A stretch of 39,017 nt of DNA from a virus. The notes under the pieces are model-generated. The model was given only the letters and a program-made list of their open reading frames with translations, made no database searches and had not been told where the DNA came from. This document shows, piece after piece, positions 1-7,613 of this stretch. Location: positions 1-39,017 of the IMG/VR virus record IMGVR_UViG_3300022198_003143. One strand, 5' to 3'. The position numbers and the translations under genes are program-made. Each line of letters starts with the position of its first letter. Position 1 is the first letter of the stretch.

Positions 1-2
1 AT

Positions 3-1571
3 CTTTCTTTTTCTGAGGCTATGTTTTTACTTCTCGGTGGGACGGGGGTGGGATATTCAGTCCAACGTCACCATATCGAACAATTACCAGAAATTCGTCA
101 TCCCAAAGCCGATAGGCAGCGTCGTCATCTTATTGCTGATTCTATTGAAGGTTGGGCTGATGCAGTAAAGGTTCTGATGGAATCTTATATTGGAACACGG
201 ACTTCAACTCCTGTGTTTGATTATTCTGATATTAGACCTAAGGGTTCTCTTTTGAAGACTTCTGGTGGAAAAGCGCCGGGGCCTCAACCTCTTCGTGAAT
301 GTCTTGTTAAGGTTGAAGGTATTCTTCAAAACATTACAGATGGCGAAAAGTTGAGTCCTATCCAAGCACACGATATTATGTGCCATATTGCTGATGCTGT
401 ATTAGCCGGTGGTATTCGTCGCGCTGCAATGATTAGCCTTTTCTCAGCAGATGATACATCTATGATTGCCTGCAAATCAGGCAATTGGTGGGAAAACAAT
501 CCTCAACGCGGTCGTGCAAACAACTCTGCGGTTATTATGCGACACCGAGTTACGAAGGAGTTTTTCATGGACCTTTGGAAGCGTATTCAAGCAAGTGGTT
601 CAGGAGAACCGGGAATTTATTTTAGTAACGACAAAGATTGGGGAACCAATCCTTGTTGTGAAATTGCTCTCAGGCCGTATCAATTCTGTAATCTAACAGA
701 AGTAAATGCTTCTGATGTTGAAGACCAAAGAGATTTAGAAGGTCGTGTAAAAGCCGCCGCTTTCCTCGGAACACTTCAGGCAGGATATACTGATTTCCAC
801 TACCTTCGTGAGATTTGGCGTAAGACAAGTGAGAAGGACGCTCTCTTAGGTGTTTCTATGACGGGTATTGCTTCTAACCGTGCCGAGCATTTGGACCTTG
901 AGATGGCCGCATTTGCCGCCAAATTAGAGAACAGTCGTGTAGCAAAACTCATCGGAATCAATGAGGCTGCGCGTGTAACTTGTGTTAAACCTGCGGGAAC
1001 AACTTCTCTTGTTCTTGGAACTTCTTCCGGTATTCACGCATGGCATGATGAATACTACATTCGTCGCATCCGTGTAGGAAAGAACGAAGCAATCTATGGT
1101 TATCTTCTTGAAAACCATCCTGAGTTGGTTGAAGATGAATTCTTTAACCCTACAGAACAGGCAGTAATTTCTGTGCCTCAGAAGGCCCCTGAAGGCGCAA
1201 TCACTCGTAGTGAGAATGTATTTCAACTTCTTGAGAGAATCAAGAACTTTAGCATTCGATGGGTTAGCAACGGGCATCGTGAAGGTTCTAACACTCACAA
1301 TGTTTCTGCTACTGTTTCCATTAAAGAAGATGAATGGGATAATGTAGGAGAATGGATGTGGATGAATAGACATTATTACAACGGTCTTTCTGTTCTTCCC
1401 TTTGATGGTGGGACATACACACAGGCTCCATTTGAAACGTGTGATAAGAAAACATACGAAGAATTGTCGAAGGCTCTCAAAGGTATTGACCTAACAAGAG
1501 TGATTGAATCAACAGATGAAACTAATCTGTCCGGTGAAATTGCTTGTGCCGGTGGTCTTTGCGAGATTTGA
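3..1571 (+). CDS. nrdJ: Class II (B12-dependent) ribonucleotide reductase, 3' part
   Basis: This is the C-terminal ~522 residues of an adenosylcobalamin-dependent ribonucleotide reductase, which makes deoxyribonucleotides from ribonucleotides. The frame is open to the left edge, so the true start lies outside; the ATG at 21 is internal. Visible signatures are the GGTGVGYSVQ loop near the left end, GGIRRAAM, the active-site NPCCEIAL at about residues 216-223 of the fragment, KPAGTTS, and a C-terminal Cys pair in CAGGLC just before the end. The closing CxxxxC and overall layout match the monomeric Lactobacillus-type RTPR (about 740 aa) better than NrdA or NrdD. Enzyme activity would depend on host or environmental B12. 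It is followed after 10 bases by the next gene and belongs with the dCMP-deaminase-like gene as a nucleotide-supply pair. The family is secure; monomeric type is inferred from the C-terminus. Confidence 0.95.
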   Translation, partial: LSFSEAMFLLLGGTGVGYSVQRHHIEQLPEIRHPKADRQRRHLIADSIEGWADAVKVLMESYIGTRTSTPVFDYSDIRPKGSLLKTSGGKAPGPQPLRECLVKVEGILQNITDGEKLSPIQAHDIMCHIADAVLAGGIRRAAMISLFSADDTSMIACKSGNWWENNPQRGRANNSAVIMRHRVTKEFFMDLWKRIQASGSGEPGIYFSNDKDWGTNPCCEIALRPYQFCNLTEVNASDVEDQRDLEGRVKAAAFLGTLQAGYTDFHYLREIWRKTSEKDALLGVSMTGIASNRAEHLDLEMAAFAAKLENSRVAKLIGINEAARVTCVKPAGTTSLVLGTSSGIHAWHDEYYIRRIRVGKNEAIYGYLLENHPELVEDEFFNPTEQAVISVPQKAPEGAITRSENVFQLLERIKNFSIRWVSNGHREGSNTHNVSATVSIKEDEWDNVGEWMWMNRHYYNGLSVLPFDGGTYTQAPFETCDKKTYEELSKALKGIDLTRVIESTDETNLSGEIACAGGLCEI

Positions 1572-1581
1572 GGTGATAATC

Positions 1582-1956
1582 ATGTTGTTCTCTTCTATGG
1601 AAGAGATGCAACTAGTTATTTTATCGTTAATCAAACAGGGCGAGTTGCCCTATTCAAAAAAGAAATTGTTGGTTGCATTTAATGCGAGTAAAGAATACTC
1701 TGATGAGAAAGACCAAATTTATAGAGTTTGGAAATCTCTTGAGCGTGAGTTGTGGAAAAATAAAACTGCTATTGATGAAGGCTTTCATACTTTCATTCGA
1801 CGTAAGATTGTCGAAATCAATGAAGCCTACAAGTATCATGATAAAAATTGCAAATCAAAATGTGAATTGTGCGAGGTTTTAGAATGTGTAAAAGAACTAG
1901 AATGTTTGGAGTCGCTCGAAAGAAAGCCAAAGATTGCGACTACATCTATAAGTTAG
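1582..1956 (+). CDS. Hypothetical protein, Cys-rich C-terminus
   Basis: A 124-residue protein that I do not recognise. The start at 1582 is chosen because AGGTGAT lies just upstream (1571-1577) and directly follows the reductase stop. The N-terminal two thirds are predicted helical and charged (Lys/Glu rich, around WKSLERELW). The last 35 residues contain several Cys (KCELCEVLEC and following), which could bind a metal. That Cys-rich tail overlaps the start of the deaminase gene by 73 bases in another frame, so its composition may partly reflect the constraint of the overlapping gene. No function is proposed. Confidence 0.6.
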   Translation: MLFSSMEEMQLVILSLIKQGELPYSKKKLLVAFNASKEYSDEKDQIYRVWKSLERELWKNKTAIDEGFHTFIRRKIVEINEAYKYHDKNCKSKCELCEVLECVKELECLESLERKPKIATTSIS

Positions 1957-2204
1957 GTGCAGTTATTGTTCATGGCGGAAAAATTCTTTCTATTGCGAGT
2001 AATACTCCAAATGGTCATGCTGAAGTCAATGCTATTAAACAGGCTTCTAAAACTGAAGGAGCAGATATTTACGTTGTTCGCCATACCCCCACAGGTTTGG
2101 CTATGTCGAAACCATGTAATGATTGCATGGTTGCAATACGTTCTGCGGGAATCCGTAGGATTTATTATACGTCCCGTAGTGGGCATCATAAGGTGATGGT
2201 ATGA
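1884..2204 (+). CDS. dCMP/cytidine deaminase-like protein
   Basis: A 106-residue zinc-dependent deaminase of the cytidine/deoxycytidylate deaminase superfamily. The zinc and proton-shuttle motif HAEVNAI is at residues 45-51 and PCNDC at 77-81, giving the usual His/Cys/Cys ligands and catalytic Glu47. The HAExNAI form points to dCMP deaminase, which would feed dUMP for thymidylate synthesis and fits its place after a ribonucleotide reductase. It is shorter than cellular dCMP deaminases (about 150-180 aa). The ATG at 1884 is preferred because GAGG sits 7 bases before it; a GTG at 1869 is an alternative. The substrate is inferred, and other small-base deaminations are possible. Confidence 0.85.
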   Translation: MCKRTRMFGVARKKAKDCDYIYKLGAVIVHGGKILSIASNTPNGHAEVNAIKQASKTEGADIYVVRHTPTGLAMSKPCNDCMVAIRSAGIRRIYYTSRSGHHKVMV

Positions 2205-2368
2205 CTGACTTTGACCCCGAATATACTAAAAACACAAGAGGCTACAAGAATAGAGTCGCTACACGTTGTCGTGTTTGCGGTGGACAACTTCTGATGGCAG
2301 AAGAAATTAAGATAGAAATGCACGAACATTGTGCAATGAAAGAAGATACAAATACATATTTGATGTGA
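2201..2368 (+). CDS. Small zinc-ribbon-like protein
   Basis: A 55-residue protein whose ATG overlaps the deaminase stop as ATGA. It has one CRVC pair near residues 23-26 and HEHC near 41-44, a possible C2/HC metal site. The preceding AAGGTGATGG serves as the ribosome-binding site. It is one of many very small Cys-containing proteins in this module. Function unknown; possibly a protein- or nucleic-acid-binding knuckle. Confidence 0.65.
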   Translation: MTDFDPEYTKNTRGYKNRVATRCRVCGGQLLMAEEIKIEMHEHCAMKEDTNTYLM

Positions 2369-2372
2369 TATT

Positions 2373-3458
2373 ATGACATATAAAATTGCAAAAGAACATG
2401 ATTTTAGCGACTATTATCAAACATACCTTCACCTTGAAGGGTGGGGTGAGATATCAAGTCGTATTCATTTTGATAGAAGTCACAAAGACCCTATTCATCA
2501 TGCTATTGTTTCAGATTTGAAGGAGACTCTTGGTTCTAGGAAATATAGTAAGTTGCGTGGCTCTTCTCAAGTAATGACTATTGGGGTATTACCTATAATT
2601 ATCGGTAAAAATGGGAATCGTTATTCTCTTAACGGTCAATATCTAAACTTGGCTCAAATCTGCAACGCGCTTGCTAGAGTTATCTATAAGAGTTGTTTTA
2701 CAGATAGCCAAATGGAACTCATGAAGGTTCTCATGAATTACATGAATATGCCTGAGAATGTAAGGTATGTTTTGGAAAATCGTTTCCCATACTTCTTTTA
2801 TGAAAACTTCACTAAAATTCAAGTGCGTTTGCAGGTCGCCCAAATTGGTGATGATTTACTTGCAATTGAGATTAGTGATGGAGTATGGGGTGAAATTTCC
2901 TTCAAGGACATGAATACATTCGCTAATTCTTACGTCAATGGTAAGAACCGTGGTTCTTGGAAAATGCTCTCACCGTATGATTTATATTCCCGTCTTCTGA
3001 GTAGGGAACCGTCGCCTTCCGACCTGAAGGTTATGACCGAGTTTTTGAAGCAGAATCGTCAGCAAGACATTGTTGAACAAAGAGCGCAAGAATTGATGAA
3101 TGACTTGGCTAGGCAATATCCAGACCAAATTAAATTGGGAATTGAAGATAAACTAATAGTTATGTATGTTCGTGGTCGTGGATATGATTGGAAACTAACG
3201 GAGCGAACATATAAGAATGAAATTCAAAATGTTAGCACCTTTGTTTATCAACCGAAATCAGGAGATGATACAGAAGCAAATTGGCGGGGTCCTATTTGTA
3301 TTGATAATATGGCTCGTGGCTCTTCCGTTGGCGACCAATTTGCAGCAAGAGCATTAGCCCTCATCAACGACACCATGACAACATCTAGAGTTAGCACAAT
3401 TGCAAGTTATTTGAATGCTAAACCAAATGAATATAGGATTGATTGGGATGAAGTGTGA
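2373..3458 (+). CDS. Conserved-looking hypothetical protein, 361 aa
   Basis: A 361-residue soluble protein with no family I can name. It is mixed alpha/beta, with no signal peptide, membrane segment, Cys cluster or P-loop. A mid-protein stretch (about residues 150-175) alternates hydrophobic residues like beta strands, and the C-terminal third contains RGRGYDWKLTERTY and a Gly/Ser-rich segment. It lies between nucleotide metabolism genes and TFB, and its end overlaps the TFB start by 11 bases, so it is expressed with the early genes. No function is proposed. Confidence 0.75.
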   Translation: MTYKIAKEHDFSDYYQTYLHLEGWGEISSRIHFDRSHKDPIHHAIVSDLKETLGSRKYSKLRGSSQVMTIGVLPIIIGKNGNRYSLNGQYLNLAQICNALARVIYKSCFTDSQMELMKVLMNYMNMPENVRYVLENRFPYFFYENFTKIQVRLQVAQIGDDLLAIEISDGVWGEISFKDMNTFANSYVNGKNRGSWKMLSPYDLYSRLLSREPSPSDLKVMTEFLKQNRQQDIVEQRAQELMNDLARQYPDQIKLGIEDKLIVMYVRGRGYDWKLTERTYKNEIQNVSTFVYQPKSGDDTEANWRGPICIDNMARGSSVGDQFAARALALINDTMTTSRVSTIASYLNAKPNEYRIDWDEV

Positions 3459-4287
3459 TGAATGTGGTTCAAGAGAGAATACCTTCGATGAGATTCTTGG
3501 CGAGCGAGTTTGTTCAGACTGTGGACTAGTTTTAGTCCAAGAAATGTTTGAAGAAACTGTATCAGCCAAGATGAGCGATGGGTCTTTCAGAACAAAGGAC
3601 CATTCTCTTGGTTCTGTAACTTCTTTTCGTTCTTCTGCTCAACGACATTCAACGACTTCCCATGAGAGAACACTTGAAAACGGATATCGTATGGTCCGTA
3701 TGGTGTTTAATTCTCTTGGGCTTGTCTTTGATTTGAATGAAAGAATGGAACAGGTATATCGTGATTTATATTCTAAAGGTATTTTTCGAGGTGCAACTTT
3801 AGAAACAAGAGCAACTGCAGTTGTTTATTTCTGTCTAAAGGAAAACAGAACACCTGTTCCTCTTGATATTGTTTGTGGCGAGTTTGATATTCAGTCTAAA
3901 CTAGTTAAAAAATTAGTCAGAAAGATATCTAAGATTTACCAAAACGTAGTCATTCGAAACGATGATGGTTCTTTTGAGATTCAAAGAATCTGCACTTTGT
4001 TGACAAATGACCCTGCTTTTTTGGGGCATTGTTTGCAGACATATGAATTCTTTGAGAAAGTAATGGTTCAATCTCTAGAAAATAAACGAAAAACACACAA
4101 CTCAGCGATTGTGTTTCTAACTGCCAAGATTCACAACTACCCATTTACTTCTAAGTCTATTGCTAATACTGATGGAGTAAATGTATCGTCTAATGGAATA
4201 TTAGTCACAGGCAGAAGGCTTCTTTCTTTGATTGGCCTTAAAAGAATCGAAGAAATAATTGGAAAAGATTTGGAGAAATTATTATGA
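3448..4287 (+). CDS. tfb: Transcription initiation factor B (TFB/TFIIB homologue)
   Basis: A 279-residue archaeal-type TFB, the factor that bridges TBP-bound promoters and RNA polymerase. An N-terminal zinc ribbon has Cys at residues 3, 6, 22 and 25 (CDEC...CSDC). A linker containing RTKDHSLGS would be the B-reader/linker region, and helical cyclin-fold segments follow (RATAVVYFCLKENRTPVPL is cyclin-like). The second cyclin repeat is divergent. The length is close to that of cellular TFBs (about 300 aa). The start at 3448 puts the zinc ribbon at the N-terminus, as in the family. The virus presumably uses it to redirect host RNA polymerase to its own promoters; that is inference. Confidence 0.9.
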   Translation: MKCDECGSRENTFDEILGERVCSDCGLVLVQEMFEETVSAKMSDGSFRTKDHSLGSVTSFRSSAQRHSTTSHERTLENGYRMVRMVFNSLGLVFDLNERMEQVYRDLYSKGIFRGATLETRATAVVYFCLKENRTPVPLDIVCGEFDIQSKLVKKLVRKISKIYQNVVIRNDDGSFEIQRICTLLTNDPAFLGHCLQTYEFFEKVMVQSLENKRKTHNSAIVFLTAKIHNYPFTSKSIANTDGVNVSSNGILVTGRRLLSLIGLKRIEEIIGKDLEKLL

Positions 4288-4451
4288 CAAATGAATGTGA
4301 ACATGAATGGAAATATGTGGATTCATATCCTGTTGAAGATTGGATAGGATATGGTATTGATGCCGTATTGATTGAATATGGAATAGCCGAGTATTATTGC
4401 CCAAAATGTCATGAAACAATGGAACTAGAAATTCAGGAGGAAGACGAATGA
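4284..4451 (+). CDS. Small zinc-binding protein
   Basis: A 55-residue acidic protein starting in an ATGA overlap with the TFB stop. It has CEHEW at residues 5-9 and CPKCHE at 39-44, arranged like a four-ligand Cys/His zinc site, a pattern common in small phage proteins of unknown role. The C-terminus EEDE is encoded by GAGGAAGACGAATGA, which also supplies the Shine-Dalgarno sequence of the next gene. Function unknown. Confidence 0.7.
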   Translation: MTNECEHEWKYVDSYPVEDWIGYGIDAVLIEYGIAEYYCPKCHETMELEIQEEDE

Positions 4452-4798
4452 AAGAAACTATTGAAATTAATATCCCATGTGGAAAACATGGATTGTTTAT
4501 TAATGTTAGCGAAGATACACACAAATACTGTGAAGAATGTATAGTTGAAAGAATCCAAAAAAATATCGAGGGGTATTCTTTGGACACAATCGCAAGATGG
4601 ATTTATAAGAATTCAACAATTACAAATAATTGGTGGACAGTTTATAGGTATGCTCAACTTTATCAAATAGAAGAGATGGATGGAGTTATCTTTAATCCGG
4701 AGTTTTATGCTCCTATTCTCGAGGATAAAAAGGAAAGACTAGAACGATTAGAAAAGGGAGAATATCTAACAAAAGAATATCATAAGGAGGAATTTTGA
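4448..4798 (+). CDS. Hypothetical zinc-binding protein
   Basis: A 116-residue protein beginning in an ATGA overlap. The N-terminal 35 residues carry PCGKHG and KYCEECI, a likely Cys/His metal site (Cys11, His14, Cys28, Cys31). The rest is helical and charged, ending KEYHKEEF, where AAGGAGG provides the ribosome-binding site for the E1-like gene that follows immediately. It may be an accessory factor of the neighbouring E1/JAMM genes, but nothing beyond position supports that. Confidence 0.65.
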   Translation: MKETIEINIPCGKHGLFINVSEDTHKYCEECIVERIQKNIEGYSLDTIARWIYKNSTITNNWWTVYRYAQLYQIEEMDGVIFNPEFYAPILEDKKERLERLEKGEYLTKEYHKEEF

Positions 4799-5353
4799 AT
4801 GAAGAAAATTTTAGTAATTGGAGCAGGCGGCATTGGAAGTTTTCTAATCCCGCTTTTAGACAGACTTGGAACGTATGCGATTACATCGGCTGACCCTGAT
4901 AAGGTAGAAGAAAAGAACCTACTTTATCAGAATTATCTTCCTTTGCACGTTGGATATAATAAGTCATTGTGTATGAGGGACCAACATAACAATGTTGAAG
5001 CAAGCCCCTACCCTATTCTAACTGAAAAACAAATGGAAGGCTATGACCTCGTTGTGTCTTGTGTTGATAATCTTGGAGTTAGGCGAACCCTTTACAACAC
5101 CTCCTTTAAATGGTTGGACCTTCGCGCACAGGGTAGGAATGCTGCACTTATCTCAAACAAAGCAGACCCAGCACTTTACGACACATTACTCGCAGGCCCA
5201 GAAGGTTCTTTTTCATGCCAAGCAGGAGATTGGGACGGTTCAGCAGCAGAAGTGAATCTAATGAACGTAATGATTGCAGGAGCGGGCGCACAATGGATTC
5301 AGAAGTATTTCAATGGTGAAGAAACCAAGTCGTTTATGACATTTAATATTTGA
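4799..5353 (+). CDS. E1/ThiF/MoeB-like adenylyltransferase
   Basis: A 184-residue Rossmann-fold protein of the ThiF/MoeB/E1 superfamily, which adenylates the C-terminus of ubiquitin-like or sulfur-carrier proteins. The nucleotide loop GAGGIGS is at residues 8-14, and DPDKVEEKNLLYQN matches the family's D-x-D-x-V-x-x-x-NLxRQ element, with Tyr in place of the usual Arg. GYNKS gives the conserved Lys, and SCVDNLGVRR matches the D-x-x-x-x-R helix. The sequence near FSCQAG holds a candidate catalytic Cys. It is shorter than MoeB (about 250 aa) and lacks the CxxC zinc pairs. A JAMM protease is encoded three genes downstream. The family is clear; the carrier protein is not identified. Confidence 0.88.
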   Translation: MKKILVIGAGGIGSFLIPLLDRLGTYAITSADPDKVEEKNLLYQNYLPLHVGYNKSLCMRDQHNNVEASPYPILTEKQMEGYDLVVSCVDNLGVRRTLYNTSFKWLDLRAQGRNAALISNKADPALYDTLLAGPEGSFSCQAGDWDGSAAEVNLMNVMIAGAGAQWIQKYFNGEETKSFMTFNI

Positions 5354-5362
5354 GGCGATAAT

Positions 5363-5476
5363 ATGAAAAACGAAAAAAGATTTTGCAGAAACTGTGGAAG
5401 AGGAATGTGCAGAAATAAGCCAGATTCTAGATGCACACATTGCAAACGTTTTGGAGGGAAACAAAATGAACAATGA
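5363..5476 (+). CDS. 37-aa zinc-ribbon mini-protein
   Basis: A very small basic protein with two knuckles, CRNC (residues 8-11) and CTHC (24-27), plus Cys16, ending RFGGKQNEQ. GAGGCGAT at 5352-5359 supplies its ribosome-binding site. Its 3' end holds the GGAGGG used by the next gene, whose ATG lies 11 bases before this stop. The Cys spacing is that of a rubredoxin-like or zinc-ribbon fold. Function unknown; it lies inside the E1/JAMM cluster. Confidence 0.65.
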   Translation: MKNEKRFCRNCGRGMCRNKPDSRCTHCKRFGGKQNEQ

Positions 5477-6218
5477 CATTTATCAGTATGTGAAAATTAG
5501 AAGAGACAATGGGATGCATTGGGGAGAAATTTCTCGATTGCTCTATTTAACCTTCAATGTAAGATACTCGGTAATGAATCTTAAAATGGATTACCAAAAC
5601 CACGGAAGTGAAACTATGAAGAGAAGATATGTAAAACTTGATGAATATAAGAATTTCATCTTAGAAAGTAAAAAAGAGGGAATGTCCTATAAAGATATTG
5701 CAGATGCAATTGAAGCAATTGAAGGACAACGCCCATCAGATAGTGGAATCAGAAGATTGGTAAAACTTGCAGCAACGACTGAAACTGTTCTTCTAGAAGA
5801 ACCCGTTGAAGCCAAAATCGTATTGTCTGATTTCAATGACTTAGAAGAAAGTGAAAAGGAATACGCAAACACACGTTGTCGTTGGTCCTATCAGGACGAA
5901 TTGATGGTGCTTGTTGACTTTTACAATCTTTCAGTTGATGAGGCGCGTGAGAAGTTTCAGCGTCCATATTACGCGATTGCTAAGAGACTTGAACAAATCA
6001 ACGACCTTACAGAACCCTATCATTCTGAACTGCTTATGGAGGCCGCTCGCATCATTGAAACACGGAAGGCATCAGTCGTCAATGAGGCCCCTATGACCCG
6101 TAGAGAACGCCGCAGAATGCGCCGAATCGCACGGAAGGCAGCAAGGGTCCAGAAGCGTTTAGACCGCCTCTCGACGCGCTATGGGGTGCGTTTTGAAGAA
6201 GTCAAGGATAGTGAATAA
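5466..6218 (+). CDS. SANT/Myb-like HTH DNA-binding protein
   Basis: A 250-residue protein with at least two helix-turn-helix-like segments. Residues about 60-95 (YKNFILESKKEGMSYKDIAD and on) look like a homeodomain-type HTH. Residues about 138-178 (RWSYQDELMVLVDFYNLSVD and on, then FQRPYYAIAKRL) fit the Myb/SANT pattern of W, acidic helix, turn and R-P-x-x-A-I-x-x-R-L. The C-terminal 45 residues are strongly basic (TRRERRRMRRIARKAAR), suiting nucleic-acid contact. The start at 5466 has GGAGGG seven bases upstream; an upstream start would lie inside the zinc mini-gene. It is probably a viral transcription or genome-organising factor. Its place between the E1-like and JAMM genes is notable but unexplained. 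Confidence 0.75.
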   Translation: MNNDIYQYVKIRRDNGMHWGEISRLLYLTFNVRYSVMNLKMDYQNHGSETMKRRYVKLDEYKNFILESKKEGMSYKDIADAIEAIEGQRPSDSGIRRLVKLAATTETVLLEEPVEAKIVLSDFNDLEESEKEYANTRCRWSYQDELMVLVDFYNLSVDEAREKFQRPYYAIAKRLEQINDLTEPYHSELLMEAARIIETRKASVVNEAPMTRRERRRMRRIARKAARVQKRLDRLSTRYGVRFEEVKDSE

Positions 6219-6219
6219 A

Positions 6220-6768
6220 ATGGGAAAGATTAAAGATTGGGCATTGAGCCGAGGACTGTTTGATATGATTAAAGATGATTCTCGTGATGACTCTCAAGTT
6301 TCTGCTTGGGAGGAAGAAATGGAGATTGCAGACTTTATTCTCCAATCAACGTTTAGGGAATGTTCAGAAGACGACACAGAATTTTTCTGTTCTGAACTAA
6401 ACGAAGCAATTTGGGAATTATCAACAGGACTATTCGGTGGAAACGAAGTCCAAGTGGTTATTGACGGAAACAACCAATTATTCTGGTCTGTCGGTAATCC
6501 GGGCTATGTGGATTTTCCTGCACCACCTATCGGTATGAAATTACCGATTAAGTGTTGGATTCACACACACCCGTTTGGCTCGGCATATTTTTCAGGAACA
6601 GATTGGGGAACAATCAACACTTGGCGTCCTTATCTCAATCGTGCTGAGGTTTTGGGTAATAATCAAATCGGTATTTGGGCCGGTGAAAAAGGTGAGGTTT
6701 ATACTCACGTCAGTCTAACTGAGGACTATAACTTAGTAAAGAAAGTAATTGGAGTTGAAGAAGAATGA
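6220..6768 (+). CDS. JAMM/MPN+ (JAB) family metalloprotease
   Basis: A 182-residue zinc isopeptidase-like protein. The JAMM motif is complete: H115-T-H117, seven residues, S125, two residues, D128 (HTHPFGSAYFSGTD). A conserved Glu is expected upstream; the EEEMEIADFI helix or the EAIWELSTG region could supply it. A Trp precedes the His pair, as in many JAB proteins. Members remove ubiquitin-like modifiers or mature their C-termini, and in phages some act in tail assembly. This one lies in the replication module near an E1-like gene, not in the tail cluster, which favours the first role. The ATG at 6220 is used because it follows the upstream stop by one base and AAGGAT precedes it. Confidence 0.88.
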   Translation: MGKIKDWALSRGLFDMIKDDSRDDSQVSAWEEEMEIADFILQSTFRECSEDDTEFFCSELNEAIWELSTGLFGGNEVQVVIDGNNQLFWSVGNPGYVDFPAPPIGMKLPIKCWIHTHPFGSAYFSGTDWGTINTWRPYLNRAEVLGNNQIGIWAGEKGEVYTHVSLTEDYNLVKKVIGVEEE

Positions 6769-7148
6769 AGAAATTTGAAAGAAAGCAACAGGAAAGTAAG
6801 TTTGGTTTTAACATTGATTATAGTAAACCTGCCGGTCCTCCTGTAACAAGGAGAAACTGTGCGGTTCAAACTGTAATCCACAAAGACGGAACACAAGAAC
6901 TTGTGCCGGTGATGCCGATTCTTGTTCGTGAACGTCTTGCTGAACATCAAAGGAACCACCCAAACGATATTCCTAAGAAGTCCACAGGAAAAATGCGTAT
7001 TCACGGTAATGCTCGTAATGATGCTAAGTCTGGAAAGCGCGACCGTAAGTTGGCGGAGTTTTATAAGACTCACGTTTATACTTGGGTTACTCCAACAAAG
7101 CGGGCTTGGGTAAAGGCTGCAACAAATGATGTGGAGGAAGAAGAGTGA
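6765..7148 (+). CDS. Hypothetical basic protein
   Basis: A 127-residue protein, start in an ATGA overlap with the JAMM gene. It is Lys/Arg/His-rich in the middle (KKSTGKMRIHGNARNDAKSG and on) and ends in VEEEE. No membrane segment or known motif was found. The GTG start of the GroES-like gene overlaps its stop. A nucleic-acid-binding role is possible from the charge, nothing more. Confidence 0.65.
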   Translation: MKKFERKQQESKFGFNIDYSKPAGPPVTRRNCAVQTVIHKDGTQELVPVMPILVRERLAEHQRNHPNDIPKKSTGKMRIHGNARNDAKSGKRDRKLAEFYKTHVYTWVTPTKRAWVKAATNDVEEEE

Positions 7149-7375
7149 GGCCATTTGGCAAGTATGTAGTAATTCGCTTATTGAAGAGTCAATCTTCATC
7201 AGGCATCGTCGCTAATCATGCTAATATCGGAAAAATCCTCGCGGCAACAGAGTTCAATAATTCTGTTGGTGAAACTGTTTTATTCTCTTCTCGTAAGGAA
7301 TATGAACAGCGTGGTGATATTGTGTTTGTTCCGTCTGAAGATATTCTCTGTGTATTGGATGAAGGTGATTACTGA
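7145..7375 (+). CDS. groES: GroES-like co-chaperonin (Cpn10)
   Basis: A 76-residue Cpn10-type protein that would cap a GroEL ring. It starts with the family's MRPFGKYVVIRL (compare RPL-x-DRVIVKR), then SSSGIV for the mobile loop, GKILAAT, VGETVLF, and the closing VPSEDILCVLDE that matches GroES S-E-x-DILA-x-VE. It is about 20 residues shorter than E. coli GroES and the mobile loop is short, as in phage cochaperonins such as T4 gp31. The start is GTG in a GTGA overlap; GGAGGAAGAAGA precedes it. GroEL lies 460 bases downstream behind three mini-genes. Confidence 0.82.
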   Translation: MRPFGKYVVIRLLKSQSSSGIVANHANIGKILAATEFNNSVGETVLFSSRKEYEQRGDIVFVPSEDILCVLDEGDY

Positions 7376-7458
7376 TGTGTGGAGCAATCCCTGTTCAATG
7401 TTCATCCTGCGGCCAATGGTGGAGAATTGTGCCATGTAACTGTGAGGGAAAACAATGA
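7375..7458 (+). CDS. 27-aa CxxC mini-protein
   Basis: A 27-residue open frame beginning in a TGATG overlap with the GroES stop and ending in ATGA overlap with the next gene. It contains CSSC and CNC, so four Cys in 15 residues (residues 9, 12, 21, 23) could hold one zinc. The tight overlaps at both ends are the main evidence that it is translated. Function unknown. Confidence 0.5.
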   Translation: MCGAIPVQCSSCGQWWRIVPCNCEGKQ

Positions 7459-7613
7459 AGACTATTTGTGCTTGTTGCGATATTGTTGCTAAGTTTGTAT
7501 ATGAAGACTTAGCAACAGGTCCACAATCGTTCTGTTCTGAGCGTTGTTTTTGTATCTATACGGCTCTTCCGTATAAGGGTGAAGGATATTACACAGGAGA
7601 GTGTGAAGTTTGA
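7455..7613 (+). CDS. 52-aa Cys-rich mini-protein
   Basis: A 52-residue protein with CACC at residues 5-8 and CSERCFC at 27-33, a treble-clef or MYM/FCS-like zinc pattern (compare FCS-x-x-C). It is preceded by TGTGAGGG and overlaps the preceding stop by ATGA. The following gene begins with TTG across its stop. Function unknown; it lies between GroES and GroEL. Confidence 0.6.
   Translation: MKTICACCDIVAKFVYEDLATGPQSFCSERCFCIYTALPYKGEGYYTGECEV

Noticed and set aside
924-1373. A 149-codon open frame on the - strand within the reductase gene, and similar long antisense frames elsewhere.
   Set aside because: It lies fully inside a well-supported gene, has no family features and no ribosome-binding site; it is a by-product of codon bias.
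5363-5476. The 37-aa zinc protein ending RFGGKQNEQ, considered as a carrier for the E1-like protein.
   Set aside because: It is far too short for a beta-grasp fold and has a zinc-ribbon Cys pattern.
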